From an uncultured Prevotellaceae bacterium (lineage in GTDB: Bacteria > Bacteroidota > Bacteroidia > Bacteroidales > Bacteroidaceae), in NCBI GenBank assembly GCA_902768105.1, contig CACXJZ010000007.1, positions 1 to 57,518 of the forward strand: a stretch of 57,518 nt of DNA, given 5' to 3'. Shown here piece by piece: positions 1-8,472 of the stretch. Every line of letters begins with the position of its first letter. Position 1 is the stretch's first letter. The position numbers and the translations under genes are program-made. Below the pieces are notes generated by a model. That model saw nothing but the letters and a program-made list of their open reading frames with translations, had not been told where the DNA came from and searched no databases.

Positions 1-6
1 ATGCTT

Positions 7-204
7 TACATGGCGAGTAAGCAGCCGCTACATGCCATGTAAAGTCGGCGTTTTTAGAGCAAGCTGGGAAAATATAAACATTAATCGCGGCGATTGCATG
101 GTCACAATCCCGGCGATTGAGGGCAGAAAGGTGCCAGGTTTTATATAGATACCTGGCACCTTGAAAGGGGATGGCCGGCACCCTGAAGGCTGCAGACTGG
201 CACC
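7..204. repeat. 22-bp-period repeat array, GGCACC core (copy 1)
   Basis: The word tacat recurs at 7 and 29, and ggcacc at 155, 177 and 199, in each case exactly 22 bases apart; cggcgatt recurs at 88 and 111 (23 apart). Two hairpins are built in: ctttacatggc (4-14) with gccatgtaaag (34-44), and aggtgccaggt (129-139) with acctggcacct (151-161), both perfect over 11 bp. The segment 153-187, read on the minus strand, matches about 55679-55713 at 31 of 35 bases. The units are related but degenerate. A period of 22 bp puts each core on the same face of the helix. The function is unknown. Confidence 0.75.
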
Positions 205-300
205 CTTCTATTTTTAATCAACCTGACGTTTCCTGATTTAGGTTGACTGTCAAAAAGAAAAGCACCTCCCCTCCTCCCTTTTCTTCGGAAACATCAGTAA

Positions 301-490
301 ATAAAGGAGGTTCAGATAGGGAGGTGTTGGCGGAACACCTCCCTCAACACCTCACTTCACACCTCCCTCCGGGATTCATGAAAAATGACCACGAACGATT
401 CAAAAATATCTATTTCAAAATGCTATCCGCATAACTTGTGGCATCCTAAAGAGGGAGGTGTTACGTGAGGTGTTGAGTGAGGTGCTTGCA
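301..490. repeat. Inverted pair of 12-bp tandem repeat arrays
   Basis: acacct occurs at 335, 347 and 359, and its complement aggtgt/aggtgc at 456, 468 and 480, both with a strict 12-bp period. The two arrays face each other across about 90 bases and could fold into a long imperfect cruciform. Further gaggtgt and aacacct words flank it. The design parallels the inverted array at 55384-55532. No gene is convincing in 1-670: the only open frame, about 243-434, is made of these repeats. Confidence 0.7.
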
Positions 491-670
491 TAACACCTCA
501 CGTGCCTCAAACGCAGTGTTCATCGCTGTTTCATCGCAGTAGAGGGAGGAGGGGAGGTGTATCAAAATGTACCAAACATTTGGAGGAAAAAGCAAGCATC
601 CCGACAAAAAATTTTGTTGCTGCTGCAATAATCGTGCGGCAGTTGAGTTATATATTATAAAGAATAATAT

Positions 671-1789
671 ATGATAGAACAAATACTCGGTATTGTTGTC
701 GCTTTTCTCTTCAGTGTCGTTTGCGGATTCATATCAATTCCCATGATTATGAACTTCTGCGAACGCAGGAAGTTGTATGACATTCCCAATACCCGCAAGA
801 TACATAAGAACGCCATTCCGAGACTGGGGGGACTGAGCTTCCTGCCCAGCATGCTGCTGGCCTTCCTCTGCGTCCTCTTCGTGATGAACGGGAGCGATGG
901 CTATGAGCGTGTGACCATGAACATCTGGTCGCTCTACTTCATGGTGAGCCTGCTGCTGATATACGGTCTGGGGATGATTGACGACTTCATCGGTCTGGGC
1001 GCCGTGCAGAAGTTTGCCGTGCAGATTATCGCGGCGAGCCTGCTGCCCCTGGCGGGACTGTACCTGAACGACCTGTACGGGCTGTTTGGCATCAACGACA
1101 TTCCGTACTGGATAGGAGCACCGCTGACGGTGTTTGTGATTGTCTTCGTGAGCAACACCATCAACCTGATTGACGGCATCGACGGACTGTCGGCCTGCAT
1201 CACGTTCATTGCGCTGACGGGCTTCCTGATCTGCTTTGCACGCGAGGGTCTGTGGCTGTACGCCACGCTGATTGGTGGTCTGATGGGCGTGCTGATACCC
1301 TTCCTGTACTTCAATCTGTTCGGGGATGCCTCGAAGAACCGTAAGATATTCATGGGTGACTCAGGTAGTCTGACGCTGGGATTCATCATGGGGTTCCTGA
1401 CCGTGAAGTTTGCTATGGACAACCCGAACGTGATGCCCTTCCGGAAGGACAGCCTGCTGCTAGCATTCACCCTGCTGCTAGTGCCTGTGTTCGACACGAC
1501 GCGCGTCATCCTTGTGAGGATACTCCACCGTCAGCCGATATTCCGTTCGGACAAGAACCACATACACCACAAGCTGATGAGGACGGGACTGAGCCAGCGC
1601 CAGACGCTGTTTACGATTCTGGTGATGGACCTTGCCTTCATCGTCCTGAACCAACTGCTGTACCGCGTCTGCGCCGCCACCTATGTTTTGGTGATTGACG
1701 TGGTGCTGTGGCTTGTGATGAACTATTGTATAAACCGTATCATTATCCGACGAGGAGCCCTGCCCTACTGCTATGAAAAGACTGTTTGA
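671..1789 (+). CDS. Undecaprenyl-phosphate sugar-1-phosphate transferase (MraY/WecA/TagO family)
   Basis: This polytopic membrane enzyme transfers a sugar-1-phosphate, usually GlcNAc-1-P, from a UDP-sugar to undecaprenyl phosphate and so starts a lipid-linked glycan. It has 372 residues and about ten hydrophobic segments. Visible family motifs are MIDDFIGLGAVQK (near residue 100), NTINLIDGIDGLSA (near 160), FMGDSGSLTLGF (near 225) and the loop HIHHKL (near 300). The downstream initiating transferase overlaps it by 17 bp, so the two are probably translated together. WecA-like specificity is inferred; the sequence cannot tell GlcNAc from other HexNAc donors. Confidence 0.9.
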   Translation: MIEQILGIVVAFLFSVVCGFISIPMIMNFCERRKLYDIPNTRKIHKNAIPRLGGLSFLPSMLLAFLCVLFVMNGSDGYERVTMNIWSLYFMVSLLLIYGLGMIDDFIGLGAVQKFAVQIIAASLLPLAGLYLNDLYGLFGINDIPYWIGAPLTVFVIVFVSNTINLIDGIDGLSACITFIALTGFLICFAREGLWLYATLIGGLMGVLIPFLYFNLFGDASKNRKIFMGDSGSLTLGFIMGFLTVKFAMDNPNVMPFRKDSLLLAFTLLLVPVFDTTRVILVRILHRQPIFRSDKNHIHHKLMRTGLSQRQTLFTILVMDLAFIVLNQLLYRVCAATYVLVIDVVLWLVMNYCINRIIIRRGALPYCYEKTV

Positions 1790-2345
1790 CATAGTTGTTG
1801 CCCTGCTGGGGATGATAGTGACGTCACCGCTGCTGCTGCTGATTTTCGTGATGCAGAAGCTCAGCTCAAGCGGTCCGGCACTCTTCAAGCAGGAGCGCAT
1901 CGGTATGGGCGGGAAGTCGTTTTACATCTATAAGTTCCGCACGATGATTGTGAACACGGAGGAAGACGGCGTGCCGCAGCTGGCCGAGGCGAACGACGAG
2001 CGACTGACCGCGTTCGGGAAGTTCCTGCGCTCCCACCACCTGGACGAGATGCCGCAGCTGTGGAACGTGCTGAAGGGCGACATGTCGTTTGTGGGCTACC
2101 GTCCGGAGCGCAAATACTTCATTGAGCAGATTACGGCTGTGAGGCCCGACTACACACGGCTCTATGCCATACGCCCGGGCGTGACGTCGCTGGCCACCAT
2201 CTACAACGGATATACCTACACGCTGGATAAGATGATACGGCGTCTGGACATGGACCTGGAATACTTGGAGCACCACACCGTCGTGGACGACGTGAAGATT
2301 CTCACCAAGACCTTTGCCTACGTGCTCTTCGGCAAGAAGTTTTAG
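1773..2345 (+). CDS. Monotopic initiating sugar-phosphate transferase (WcaJ/PglC-like)
   Basis: This is a bacterial sugar transferase of the short PglC type (190 residues). It moves a phospho-sugar to undecaprenyl phosphate at the inner face of the membrane. One hydrophobic re-entrant helix is seen at the N-terminus (FDIVVALLGMIVTSPLLLLI), followed by FKQERIGMGGKSFYIYKFRT, LDEMPQLWNVLKGDMSFVG and RPGVTSL, which are the family signature. It lacks the multi-helix N-terminal half of WbaP-type enzymes. It overlaps the preceding transferase by 17 bp and ends convergently with the next gene, sharing 4 bp. Two initiating enzymes of unrelated folds in one operon are odd; they may prime different glycans. 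Confidence 0.92.
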   Translation: MKRLFDIVVALLGMIVTSPLLLLIFVMQKLSSSGPALFKQERIGMGGKSFYIYKFRTMIVNTEEDGVPQLAEANDERLTAFGKFLRSHHLDEMPQLWNVLKGDMSFVGYRPERKYFIEQITAVRPDYTRLYAIRPGVTSLATIYNGYTYTLDKMIRRLDMDLEYLEHHTVVDDVKILTKTFAYVLFGKKF

Positions 2346-2779
2346 AACTTGCGGAAGTAGAAAAGATATTCTTTATTGGAAAGATACAGCTCTTCGTCAG
2401 AGAGATCGACGACGATGAACGTGTCCTTAAGCTGGGACAGCCCCACCTCGCGCAGCACCTCCACATCGGTGACGACGGGGTCGCCCTCCATGCGGTCGTC
2501 AATAACGGGATCCTTTAGGATGAGCAGGTTACCCTCGTGCTGGAAATGGAAATCGAGCACGCGCTTGGGGTGGCGCAGCTGCATCATGTGGACCTGGAAC
2601 GACCAGCGGATAAGGTCTTCGCGCACGTCGGCCGTTCCTCCCGTGGAGAGGGTGTCAACGGACTGCATGAGCCACATGCCGTCGAGGTCGCCGTTGTTGG
2701 ATGTTTCCAGTGAACACGACGTGCACAAGGGTAAAAGGGTAAAAAGGTAAAAAGGTAATATGTATATCAGTCTTTTCAT
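2342..2779 (-). CDS. Small lipoprotein, possibly lipocalin-like
   Basis: The product has 145 residues with a lipoprotein signal: a hydrophobic stretch ending LPLCTSCS, so Cys22 is the likely lipidated residue. The mature part begins NGDLDGMWLMQSVDT, a pattern typical of small Bacteroidota lipocalin-like or DUF4847-type lipoproteins; that assignment is from memory and weak. It overlaps the Wzi gene upstream by 4 bp (ATGA) and so belongs to the same leftward operon, which suggests a role at the cell surface. The signal peptide is encoded by a tandem ggtaaaa repeat. Confidence 0.7.
   Translation of the reverse strand: MKRLIYILPFYLFTLLPLCTSCSLETSNNGDLDGMWLMQSVDTLSTGGTADVREDLIRWSFQVHMMQLRHPKRVLDFHFQHEGNLLILKDPVIDDRMEGDPVVTDVEVLREVGLSQLKDTFIVVDLSDEELYLSNKEYLFYFRKF
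2728..2760. repeat. Tandem ggtaaaa repeat inside a signal-peptide coding region
   Basis: About four copies of an (a)ggtaaaa unit of 7-8 bases lie in the minus-strand gene 2342-2779 and encode the hydrophobic segment LPFYLFTLLPL. A similar tract lies between genes at about 19021-19056. Confidence 0.6.
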
Positions 2780-4341
2780 TTCTTCTTTTTATTTAAGTGA
2801 ATAAAGCCCGTCTTTGCTATTGTCAGCTGGAAGCCAAGGTTCTTGCCATAGGTACGGCCGAAGTCGGCACCCACAGCGGCCTTGATGCTCCACCCGCTCC
2901 ACTTGGAGAAGTAGGAGAAACTGTAGTTGGCCTCAGCCAGCAGCATCTGCGTGCTCTGCGGCTCCACATACGGGACGGCATACGTGCCGCGGCTCTTCTG
3001 GAACGTGGCCAGCAGGCGATAACTCAGATTATAGTTCGGAGAGCCTGCGATGCCGAAATGCCATGCCACGAAGCGGTTGTTCTGGAAATTAATGCTTCCG
3101 TCCTCGTTATAGAGCGGCGCAGTATAGAGCGGATTGCCGATGGCCTGTCCCCAGTGCTGCCAGCCCGTGAAGTAGAAATGGTTATAGTAATCGTCAATGC
3201 CGCCGATGTGGTCTGACATGTGGACGGTATGGTCATGATAGATGGGGCCGCTCTGATACTTGGTATAGATATACTCTGCGACAATGTTGTTGATCCAGTG
3301 ATTATCCTTCAGGCGGAAGTCAACGCCCACCATGATATCCTTGAAGCTGTAGAGCAGGTAACGATTGTCCTTCTTTACGTCCCACTCTGCACCAGTGCCA
3401 TAACCGTCGTAGTCAAGGAAGAGCATGGAGGAATGGTCCTCGAAATAGTGGTCGGCATAGATTCCTAAGTACCAGGTGTCATAATCGAAGTTCAGACGAG
3501 CCATCCAACTGCCCAACTGGTTGCCGGAGGCGTTCTGGTAGAGCGTCTCGGTAGCATCAGAGCCACCAGGAACAAACGCGTGCCACATACCCTTCAGGCC
3601 ACCTTCGTGTTCTATCGGGTCAGTACCCGGCGACAGGTAGGTCTTTCCGCCGAACTGGGCAGCCATCTCCAGACCAAGCTCCAACGAGACGGGCAGGAAG
3701 CGGTAGTCATTGCCGATTCGCAGGTAACCGGCCTTGCTGTGATAGAGCGTGCCTTCGGTATATCTCTTCTGCTGCAGGGTAAAATCCTTCTGCCAGCTGT
3801 CGTCGGTGGTCTTGCCGTAGGCAATGTGGCCCTTGATGCTCAACCAGCCGTTGGTAAAGGGGAATGCCCAGTATTCAGACAATGCCAGGCGCACTTGCGG
3901 CACCGGACGGGCATTGATGCCCAGCGTCTGGGAGCCAGAGCTGAGCTGCTGGTTCTTCAACTCCATGGGATACTCCTTGCTACCGATGGTCAGCGTGCCA
4001 CGCAGCCAGCGTCCTTCTATATAGGCCTGCTGGACAACCAGCTTGCTGGTGAAGCCGTAGGCTCCGGCAACATCCAAGCCAGCTCCCCAGCCCCACTTTC
4101 GTCCGACATCGTTCGTGAGCGGACGCTCAATGGCTGCACGCAGGTAGCCGTTGCTCTTGTCGAGCGAGCTGAGCCCGTACTTGTTGGCCTGAAGCCACAA
4201 CGGCTCATGGTCGCCACGCGACAATGACGCCTGCATCTCCACCTTGTATGCCAGCCCCTCGGTGGCTTTCTCCTCGTCGTCACTCTGGGCACAGGCAGGA
4301 ATACTGGCTGCTATTATTAATAATGTATATAGACGTTTCAT
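2776..4341 (-). CDS. Capsule assembly Wzi family outer-membrane protein
   Basis: The product (521 residues) starts with a signal peptide ending ACAQ and is rich in alternating aromatic and polar strands, as expected for an outer-membrane beta barrel. The pattern ASLSRGDHEPLWLQANKYGL followed by strand pairs and KEYPMELKNQQLSSGSQTL is characteristic of Bacteroidota Wzi-like proteins. Wzi in enteric bacteria binds capsule polysaccharide at the cell surface. It is transcribed leftward, followed with a 4-bp overlap by the small lipoprotein, and lies next to the initiating transferases at 671-2345, which supports a capsule or exopolysaccharide role. Lectin activity is inferred from the family. Confidence 0.88.
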   Translation of the reverse strand: MKRLYTLLIIAASIPACAQSDDEEKATEGLAYKVEMQASLSRGDHEPLWLQANKYGLSSLDKSNGYLRAAIERPLTNDVGRKWGWGAGLDVAGAYGFTSKLVVQQAYIEGRWLRGTLTIGSKEYPMELKNQQLSSGSQTLGINARPVPQVRLALSEYWAFPFTNGWLSIKGHIAYGKTTDDSWQKDFTLQQKRYTEGTLYHSKAGYLRIGNDYRFLPVSLELGLEMAAQFGGKTYLSPGTDPIEHEGGLKGMWHAFVPGGSDATETLYQNASGNQLGSWMARLNFDYDTWYLGIYADHYFEDHSSMLFLDYDGYGTGAEWDVKKDNRYLLYSFKDIMVGVDFRLKDNHWINNIVAEYIYTKYQSGPIYHDHTVHMSDHIGGIDDYYNHFYFTGWQHWGQAIGNPLYTAPLYNEDGSINFQNNRFVAWHFGIAGSPNYNLSYRLLATFQKSRGTYAVPYVEPQSTQMLLAEANYSFSYFSKWSGWSIKAAVGADFGRTYGKNLGFQLTIAKTGFIHLNKKKK

Positions 4342-4415
4342 ATATTGTTATAACGCTGTAAGACACCAATTATTGCAACTATAGGGAAATTCCCCCACGT
4401 GTTTAGGGAAAATCC

Positions 4416-4447
4416 TTTGCAAAGGTACGAAAAAAGCTGTTACTTTG
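4416..4447 (+). promoter_or_regulatory. Bacteroidota-type promoter for the Gly/His-rich gene
   Basis: TTTG at 4416-4419 and TACTTTG at 4441-4447 are separated by 21 bases, matching the TTTG-N19-21-TAnnTTTG form. The start codon follows at 4495. Confidence 0.7.
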
Positions 4448-4494
4448 CACCAGAAACAATAAAATAAATGTCGAACAATTAAAAATATACGATT

Positions 4495-5550
4495 ATGAAA
4501 AAGATGATGATAGCCCTGGTAGCAATGCTGACGATGTCAGTTTCTACCCACGCCATGAGTTACGAACAGGCACGTAACGAGGCCCTCTTCCTGACGGACA
4601 AGATGGCTTACGAGCTGAACCTGACGGACGAGCAATATGAAGCTGCCTACGAGATCAACCTCGACTACCTGATGGGAGTCACCAGCGTTGACGATGTGTA
4701 TGGTCCCTACTGGGAGCGCCGTAACCTCGACTTGAGCTACATCCTCCTGGATGCACAGTGGAACGCATTTATCGCCGCTTCTTACTTCTACCGTCCGCTC
4801 TACTGGGATGCAGGCTACTGGCACTTCGGCATCTACGCCCGTTATCCGCATCGTGACTACTTCTACTTCGGACGTCCTCACTTCTACGCCACTTATCGTG
4901 GCGGACATGCCTGGCACCGCGTTGGCGGACGTGGCTACTACTACGGACGTCGTGACCACTTCCGTCCTGTCGGTACACACCACCACGGAATGCGTGACGG
5001 CTGGCATCGTGGAGACTATCGCCCAGGCCGTCATATCGGCTCTACCCACATAAATGGTGGCAGACACCACGGCGGCAACACCATCGGCCCGCGTAACAAT
5101 GGCGGTGGACACTACGGCGGAGGAAACTTCGGAGGCCCTCGCAACCACGGAGGCAGCACCATCGGCCCACGTAATAACGGAGGCGGACACTACGGTGGTG
5201 GAACAATTGGCCCTCGTAACAACGGCGGCACCATCGGCCCTCGTAACAATGGCGGAACAGTCTCTCCACGCACTAACCACTTCGATGGCGGTAGCCGCAT
5301 CGGAGGCACCAGACACGGTGGTGGTAGCCACATCGGAGGCACTACACACAGTGGAGGCAGCCGCATCGGAGGCACTACACACAGCGGTGGAAACTTCGGA
5401 GGTCCACGCAGCGGCGGTAGCTTCGGAGGCACCAGAGGCGGCGGCAGCCATGGTGGAGGCAGCTTCGGTGGTGGTGGACACCACGGCGGTGGCAGCCATG
5501 GTGGCGGAAGTCACGGTGGTGGTGGCGGACACTTCGGTTCACATCGCTAA
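4495..5550 (+). CDS. Secreted Gly/His-rich repeat protein, function unknown
   Basis: The product (351 residues) has a signal peptide (cleavage after about residue 20, THA). Residues 21-90 form a mostly helical segment with YELNLTDEQYEAAYEINLDY. Residues 95-170 are rich in Tyr, His and Arg. From about residue 175 to the end it is a low-complexity tract rich in Gly, Asn, His and Ser, built from degenerate units such as IGPRNNGGGHYGG and SRIGGTTHSGG and ending GGGGGHFGSHR. I recognise no enzyme motif. The regular histidines could bind metal ions, or the tract may be an unfolded surface or adhesive region. It has its own promoter and is followed by a perfect hairpin, so it is monocistronic. Confidence 0.85.
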   Translation: MKKMMIALVAMLTMSVSTHAMSYEQARNEALFLTDKMAYELNLTDEQYEAAYEINLDYLMGVTSVDDVYGPYWERRNLDLSYILLDAQWNAFIAASYFYRPLYWDAGYWHFGIYARYPHRDYFYFGRPHFYATYRGGHAWHRVGGRGYYYGRRDHFRPVGTHHHGMRDGWHRGDYRPGRHIGSTHINGGRHHGGNTIGPRNNGGGHYGGGNFGGPRNHGGSTIGPRNNGGGHYGGGTIGPRNNGGTIGPRNNGGTVSPRTNHFDGGSRIGGTRHGGGSHIGGTTHSGGSRIGGTTHSGGNFGGPRSGGSFGGTRGGGSHGGGSFGGGGHHGGGSHGGGSHGGGGGHFGSHR

Positions 5551-5560
5551 TATAGAGTGG

Positions 5561-5593
5561 AATGCAAAGAAAAAGACGATTTTTCTTTGCATT
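5561..5593 (+). terminator. Perfect 14-bp inverted repeat, likely terminator overlapping the menB promoter
   Basis: aatgcaaagaaaaa (5561-5574) pairs perfectly with tttttctttgcatt (5580-5593) across a 5-base loop. It starts ten bases after the stop codon of the Gly/His-rich gene. It is AT-rich for a terminator, and its right arm contains the TTTG (-33) box used for menB. Confidence 0.6.
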
Positions 5594-5616
5594 TCGCTTT
5601 CTTATTCGTACCTTTG
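5586..5616 (+). promoter_or_regulatory. Promoter for menBCE
   Basis: TTTG at 5586-5589, 19 bases, then TACCTTTG at 5609-5616. Transcription would start near 5623, which fixes the start codon at 5634 rather than the in-frame upstream ATG at 5562. Confidence 0.8.
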
Positions 5617-5633
5617 AGGCCAAAAAGGAGACT

Positions 5634-6488
5634 ATGACACGAGAATGGAAGAAAATCAGGGACTTTGAAGAGATTATTTTCGAAGAGTATAACGGAATTG
5701 CGAAGATTACCATCAATCGGCCGCAATTCCGTAACGCTTTTACCCCCAAGACTACACTGGAGCTGAGTCAGGCCTTTGCGCTGTGCCGTGAGATGCAGCG
5801 CATCCGCGTGGTACTGCTGACGGGCGCTATGTCGGAAGTACCCGAGGGGAAACGGCTGGAAGACGTGAAGCACGCCTTCTGCTCAGGCGGTGACATGCAC
5901 GTGAAGGGGCGCGGCGGATACATCGACGACGAGGGCGTGCCCCGTCTCTCGGTGCTCGACGTGCAGATGCAGATACGACGCCTGCCGAAGCCCGTCATCG
6001 CTATGGTCAACGGCTATGCCATCGGGGGCGGACACGTGCTGCACCTGGTTTGCGACCTCACCATCGCGAGCGAGAATGCCATCTTCGGACAGACAGGCCC
6101 AAAAGTGGGTTCGTTTGATGCCGGATTCGGCAGTTCGTATATGGCACGCTGCATCGGACAAAAGAAGACCCGCGAGATATGGTTCCTCTGTAGGCAGTAT
6201 TCGGCACAGGAGGCGCTTCAGATGGGGCTGGTCAACAAAGTGGTGCCACTCAGCGAGTTGGAAGACGAGTGCGTCAGCTGGGCCGAGGAGATGATGGAAC
6301 GCTCGCCCATCGCCCTGCGCATGATCAAGGCCGGACTGAATGCCGAACTTGACGGACAGGCAGGCATCCAGCAGCTAGCTGGTGATGCCACGATGCTGTA
6401 TTATTTCCTAGACGAGGCGCAGGAAGGCGGCAAGGCTTTCCTCGAGAAGCGCAAGCCTGACTTCGAACAATATCCGAAGATTCCATGA
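5634..6488 (+). CDS. menB: 1,4-dihydroxy-2-naphthoyl-CoA synthase MenB
   Basis: MenB closes the second ring of menaquinone by Dieckmann-type condensation of o-succinylbenzoyl-CoA. The 284-residue product is a crotonase-fold protein: [16 protein letters not shown] at the N-terminus, [13 protein letters not shown] for the oxyanion site, [19 protein letters not shown], and [16 protein letters not shown], the MenB-specific segment. The start at 5634 is chosen because aaggag lies 5 bases upstream and the promoter lies between this ATG and the alternative at 5562. It overlaps menC by 4 bp (ATGA). The family and role are clear. Confidence 0.96.
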   Translation: MTREWKKIRDFEEIIFEEYNGIAKITINRPQFRNAFTPKTTLELSQAFALCREMQRIRVVLLTGAMSEVPEGKRLEDVKHAFCSGGDMHVKGRGGYIDDEGVPRLSVLDVQMQIRRLPKPVIAMVNGYAIGGGHVLHLVCDLTIASENAIFGQTGPKVGSFDAGFGSSYMARCIGQKKTREIWFLCRQYSAQEALQMGLVNKVVPLSELEDECVSWAEEMMERSPIALRMIKAGLNAELDGQAGIQQLAGDATMLYYFLDEAQEGGKAFLEKRKPDFEQYPKIP

Positions 6489-7480
6489 AGATTGATATAG
6501 AGGAGCGTGTGCTCCACTTCAAGCAGCCGGCAGGGACGAGCCGAGGCGTCTATACCACGCGGCGCATCTGGCTAGTCAAGGTAACTGACGGCGAACGTGT
6601 CGACATCGGCGAGTGTGCACCCTTGCCCCAGCTCAGCTGCGACGACATCCCAAACTATGCGGAGGTGCTACGGCAGTTCTGCGACGAGGTGGAACGTAGC
6701 GGAGAGATACCCTATGACAAGCTGCGCAACTACCCCTCCATGCTCTTCGGGCTGGAGACAGCGATCCATCCCCTTCCCTTCCCCAAGGAAGGAGCGCGTG
6801 CTATCCCCATCAACGGCCTTGTATGGATGGGCAGTCACGACGAGATGCTACAGCGCATGGAAGAGAAACTGGAACAGGGCTTCCGTTGCGTCAAGCTGAA
6901 GATTGGTGCCATCGACTTCGACCATGAGCTGGACCTCATCAAACGCATCAGGAGCCGTTTCTCACATCATGAGGTGGAGCTGCGTGTCGATGCCAATGGT
7001 GCCTTCCCCTTCGAGGAGGCGCTCTACAAGCTCGAACTGCTGTCACAATACAATATACACAGCATAGAACAGCCCATACGTGCCGGACAATGGGCATACA
7101 TGGCTGAGCTCTGTCGCGAGTCACCACTGCCCATCGCACTCGACGAGGAGCTGATCGGCGTGAACGACCCCGACCAGAAGCGACAGATGCTGAACATCAT
7201 TAAACCCCGATACATCATCCTGAAGCCATCGCTCCACGGAGGTATGGCAGGTACCCGCGAATGGGTGGAAACAGCCAACGACATGCAAATAGGCTCGTGG
7301 ATTACCTCGGCCCTGGAGAGCAACATCGGGCTCTATGCCATTGCCCGCCTCTGCCTTTCCATCTATGGAGACCATATCACCATGCCCCAGGGGCTCGGCA
7401 CGGGACAGCTCTTCACAGACAACATCCCCATGCCCCTGGAGATTCGCGGCGACAAACTATGGATATCAACGAATTCTTAG
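6485..7480 (+). CDS. menC: o-Succinylbenzoate synthase MenC
   Basis: MenC dehydrates SHCHC to o-succinylbenzoate. The 331-residue protein is of the enolase superfamily: capping domain at the N-terminus and a barrel with CVKLKIG (catalytic Lys), LRVDANGAF (metal Asp), HSIEQPI (metal Glu), IALDEELIG (metal Asp) and [11 protein letters not shown] (second Lys). All expected catalytic residues are present. It overlaps menB by 4 bp and menE by 22 bp. A palindrome at about 6769-6793 encodes [10 protein letters not shown] between the capping domain and PINGLVWMG, where a different loop would be expected. Confidence 0.95.
   Translation: MKIDIEERVLHFKQPAGTSRGVYTTRRIWLVKVTDGERVDIGECAPLPQLSCDDIPNYAEVLRQFCDEVERSGEIPYDKLRNYPSMLFGLETAIHPLPFPKEGARAIPINGLVWMGSHDEMLQRMEEKLEQGFRCVKLKIGAIDFDHELDLIKRIRSRFSHHEVELRVDANGAFPFEEALYKLELLSQYNIHSIEQPIRAGQWAYMAELCRESPLPIALDEELIGVNDPDQKRQMLNIIKPRYIILKPSLHGGMAGTREWVETANDMQIGSWITSALESNIGLYAIARLCLSIYGDHITMPQGLGTGQLFTDNIPMPLEIRGDKLWISTNS
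6769..6793. repeat. In-frame GC-rich palindrome inside menC
   Basis: ccttcc (6772-6777) and ggaagg (6787-6792) flank a pyrimidine-rich core. The style matches the elements in menE and menF. It encodes PLPFPKEGA in a loop of MenC. Confidence 0.5.
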
Positions 7481-8472
7481 CCGAATGGCACAATGACAGC
7501 CCAACTGTCTTGGTACATACCAGCGGTTCGACGGGAAAGCCCAAGCCCATGCTCGTGGAAAAGCGACGCATGGAGGCATCGGCACGCATGACGTGCGACT
7601 TCCTCGGACTGCATGAGGGCGACACGGCCCTGCTCTGTATGTCACTCGACTATATCGCCGGCAAGATGATGGTGGTACGCGCGCTGACCTGCGGCCTGCA
7701 ACTCATCGTGCAGGAACCCAGCGGCAAACCAGAACTCCCCTCCCTTGAGGAAGGGCTGGGGGTAGGTTTTTGTGCAATGGTCCCACTACAGGTATGGAAC
7801 CTCCTACACGAGGCAGAGGGACGTGAACGGCTGAAACAGGTCCGCCACCTGATTATCGGCGGTGGTGCCATCGACGAAGCACTGGAACGTGAGTTGCAGG
7901 ACTTTCCCAACGCCGTATGGAGTACCTACGGCATGACGGAAACGCTGTCACACATCGCCATGCGACGGCTCAACAGTCCCAGCCGCAGCGACTATTACAC
8001 GCCACTGCCTGGTGTCACGCTGTCGCAGAACAAAGACGGTTGCCTGGTGATTGATGCGCCTGCTGTCCATGAAGGTAAATTAGTTACCAACGACATTGTG
8101 GAGTTCTATCCCCCCTCTCCCCTTGGAGAGAAGACGGGGATGAGGCTCTTTAAAATTCTTGGCCGCAAGGATAACGTTATCTGCTCGGGGGGCATCAAGA
8201 TTCAGACGGAAGAGGTGGAACGACTGCTACGTCCACACCTTTCTAAACCTTATATAATTACGCGCGCGAAAGATGAGAAGTTTGGCGAGGTTGTAGTGCT
8301 GATGGTGGAAGGAGAAGAAACCGATGAGCTGATGAACATCTGTCGTCAGGTGCTGCCGAAATACTGGGTGCCACGTCGCATCGTTACAGTAGATCGACTG
8401 CCGATGACCGAAACGGGGAAACCTGCACGGGCAGAAGCAGAACGGTTAGCGGCAGACTATCCCTCGCGGTAG
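7459..8472 (+). CDS. menE: o-Succinylbenzoate-CoA ligase MenE
   Basis: MenE activates o-succinylbenzoate with ATP and CoA. The product has 337 residues, shorter than the roughly 450-490 of E. coli and Bacillus enzymes because the N-terminus is trimmed. Motifs: VHTSGSTGKPKPMLVEK (ATP loop), STYGMTETLSHIA (A5), GRKDNVICSGGIKIQ (hinge), and MTETGKPARAEAE, whose Lys is the adenylation lysine. The start at 7459 overlaps menC by 22 bp; a longer frame from 7261 would only add sequence shadowing menC. Two palindromic insertions (7735-7766 and 8111-8145) lengthen loops. The gene ends convergently with aroB, sharing 16 bp. Confidence 0.94.
   Translation: MDINEFLAEWHNDSPTVLVHTSGSTGKPKPMLVEKRRMEASARMTCDFLGLHEGDTALLCMSLDYIAGKMMVVRALTCGLQLIVQEPSGKPELPSLEEGLGVGFCAMVPLQVWNLLHEAEGRERLKQVRHLIIGGGAIDEALERELQDFPNAVWSTYGMTETLSHIAMRRLNSPSRSDYYTPLPGVTLSQNKDGCLVIDAPAVHEGKLVTNDIVEFYPPSPLGEKTGMRLFKILGRKDNVICSGGIKIQTEEVERLLRPHLSKPYIITRAKDEKFGEVVVLMVEGEETDELMNICRQVLPKYWVPRRIVTVDRLPMTETGKPARAEAERLAADYPSR
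7735..7766. repeat. In-frame GC-rich palindrome inside menE (first)
   Basis: ctcccctcccttgaggaagg followed by gctgggggtagg. It is palindromic and encodes ELPSLEEGLGVG just before FCAMVPLQVWN. It has the form of the dispersed ccctccc/gggaggg elements of many bacterial genomes. Confidence 0.65.
8111..8145. repeat. In-frame GC-rich palindrome inside menE (second)
   Basis: ctctccccttggagag core followed by aagacggggatgagg. It encodes PPSPLGEKTGMR between DIVEFY and LFKILGRKDN, a loop that is normally short in this family. Confidence 0.65.

Noticed and set aside
7-204. CRISPR array
   Set aside because: The period is 22 bases in all, with no split into constant repeat and variable spacer; the units are degenerate and no cas gene is present.
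243-434. Open frame of 63 codons in the first repeat region
   Set aside because: It is composed of the acctccc/gaggtgt repeats, has no ribosome-binding site, and has no protein-like composition.
4537-5532. 331-codon frame antisense to the Gly/His-rich gene
   Set aside because: An Ala/Thr/Val-rich translation is what the reverse of Gly/His codon repeats gives; no start signals.
5562-5633. Longer start for menB at 5562
   Set aside because: It lies inside the hairpin and upstream of the promoter; the ATG at 5634 has a good ribosome-binding site.
7261-7458. Longer start for menE
   Set aside because: The extra 66 residues run inside menC in another frame and look unlike a protein; the ATP loop is at the right distance from 7459.
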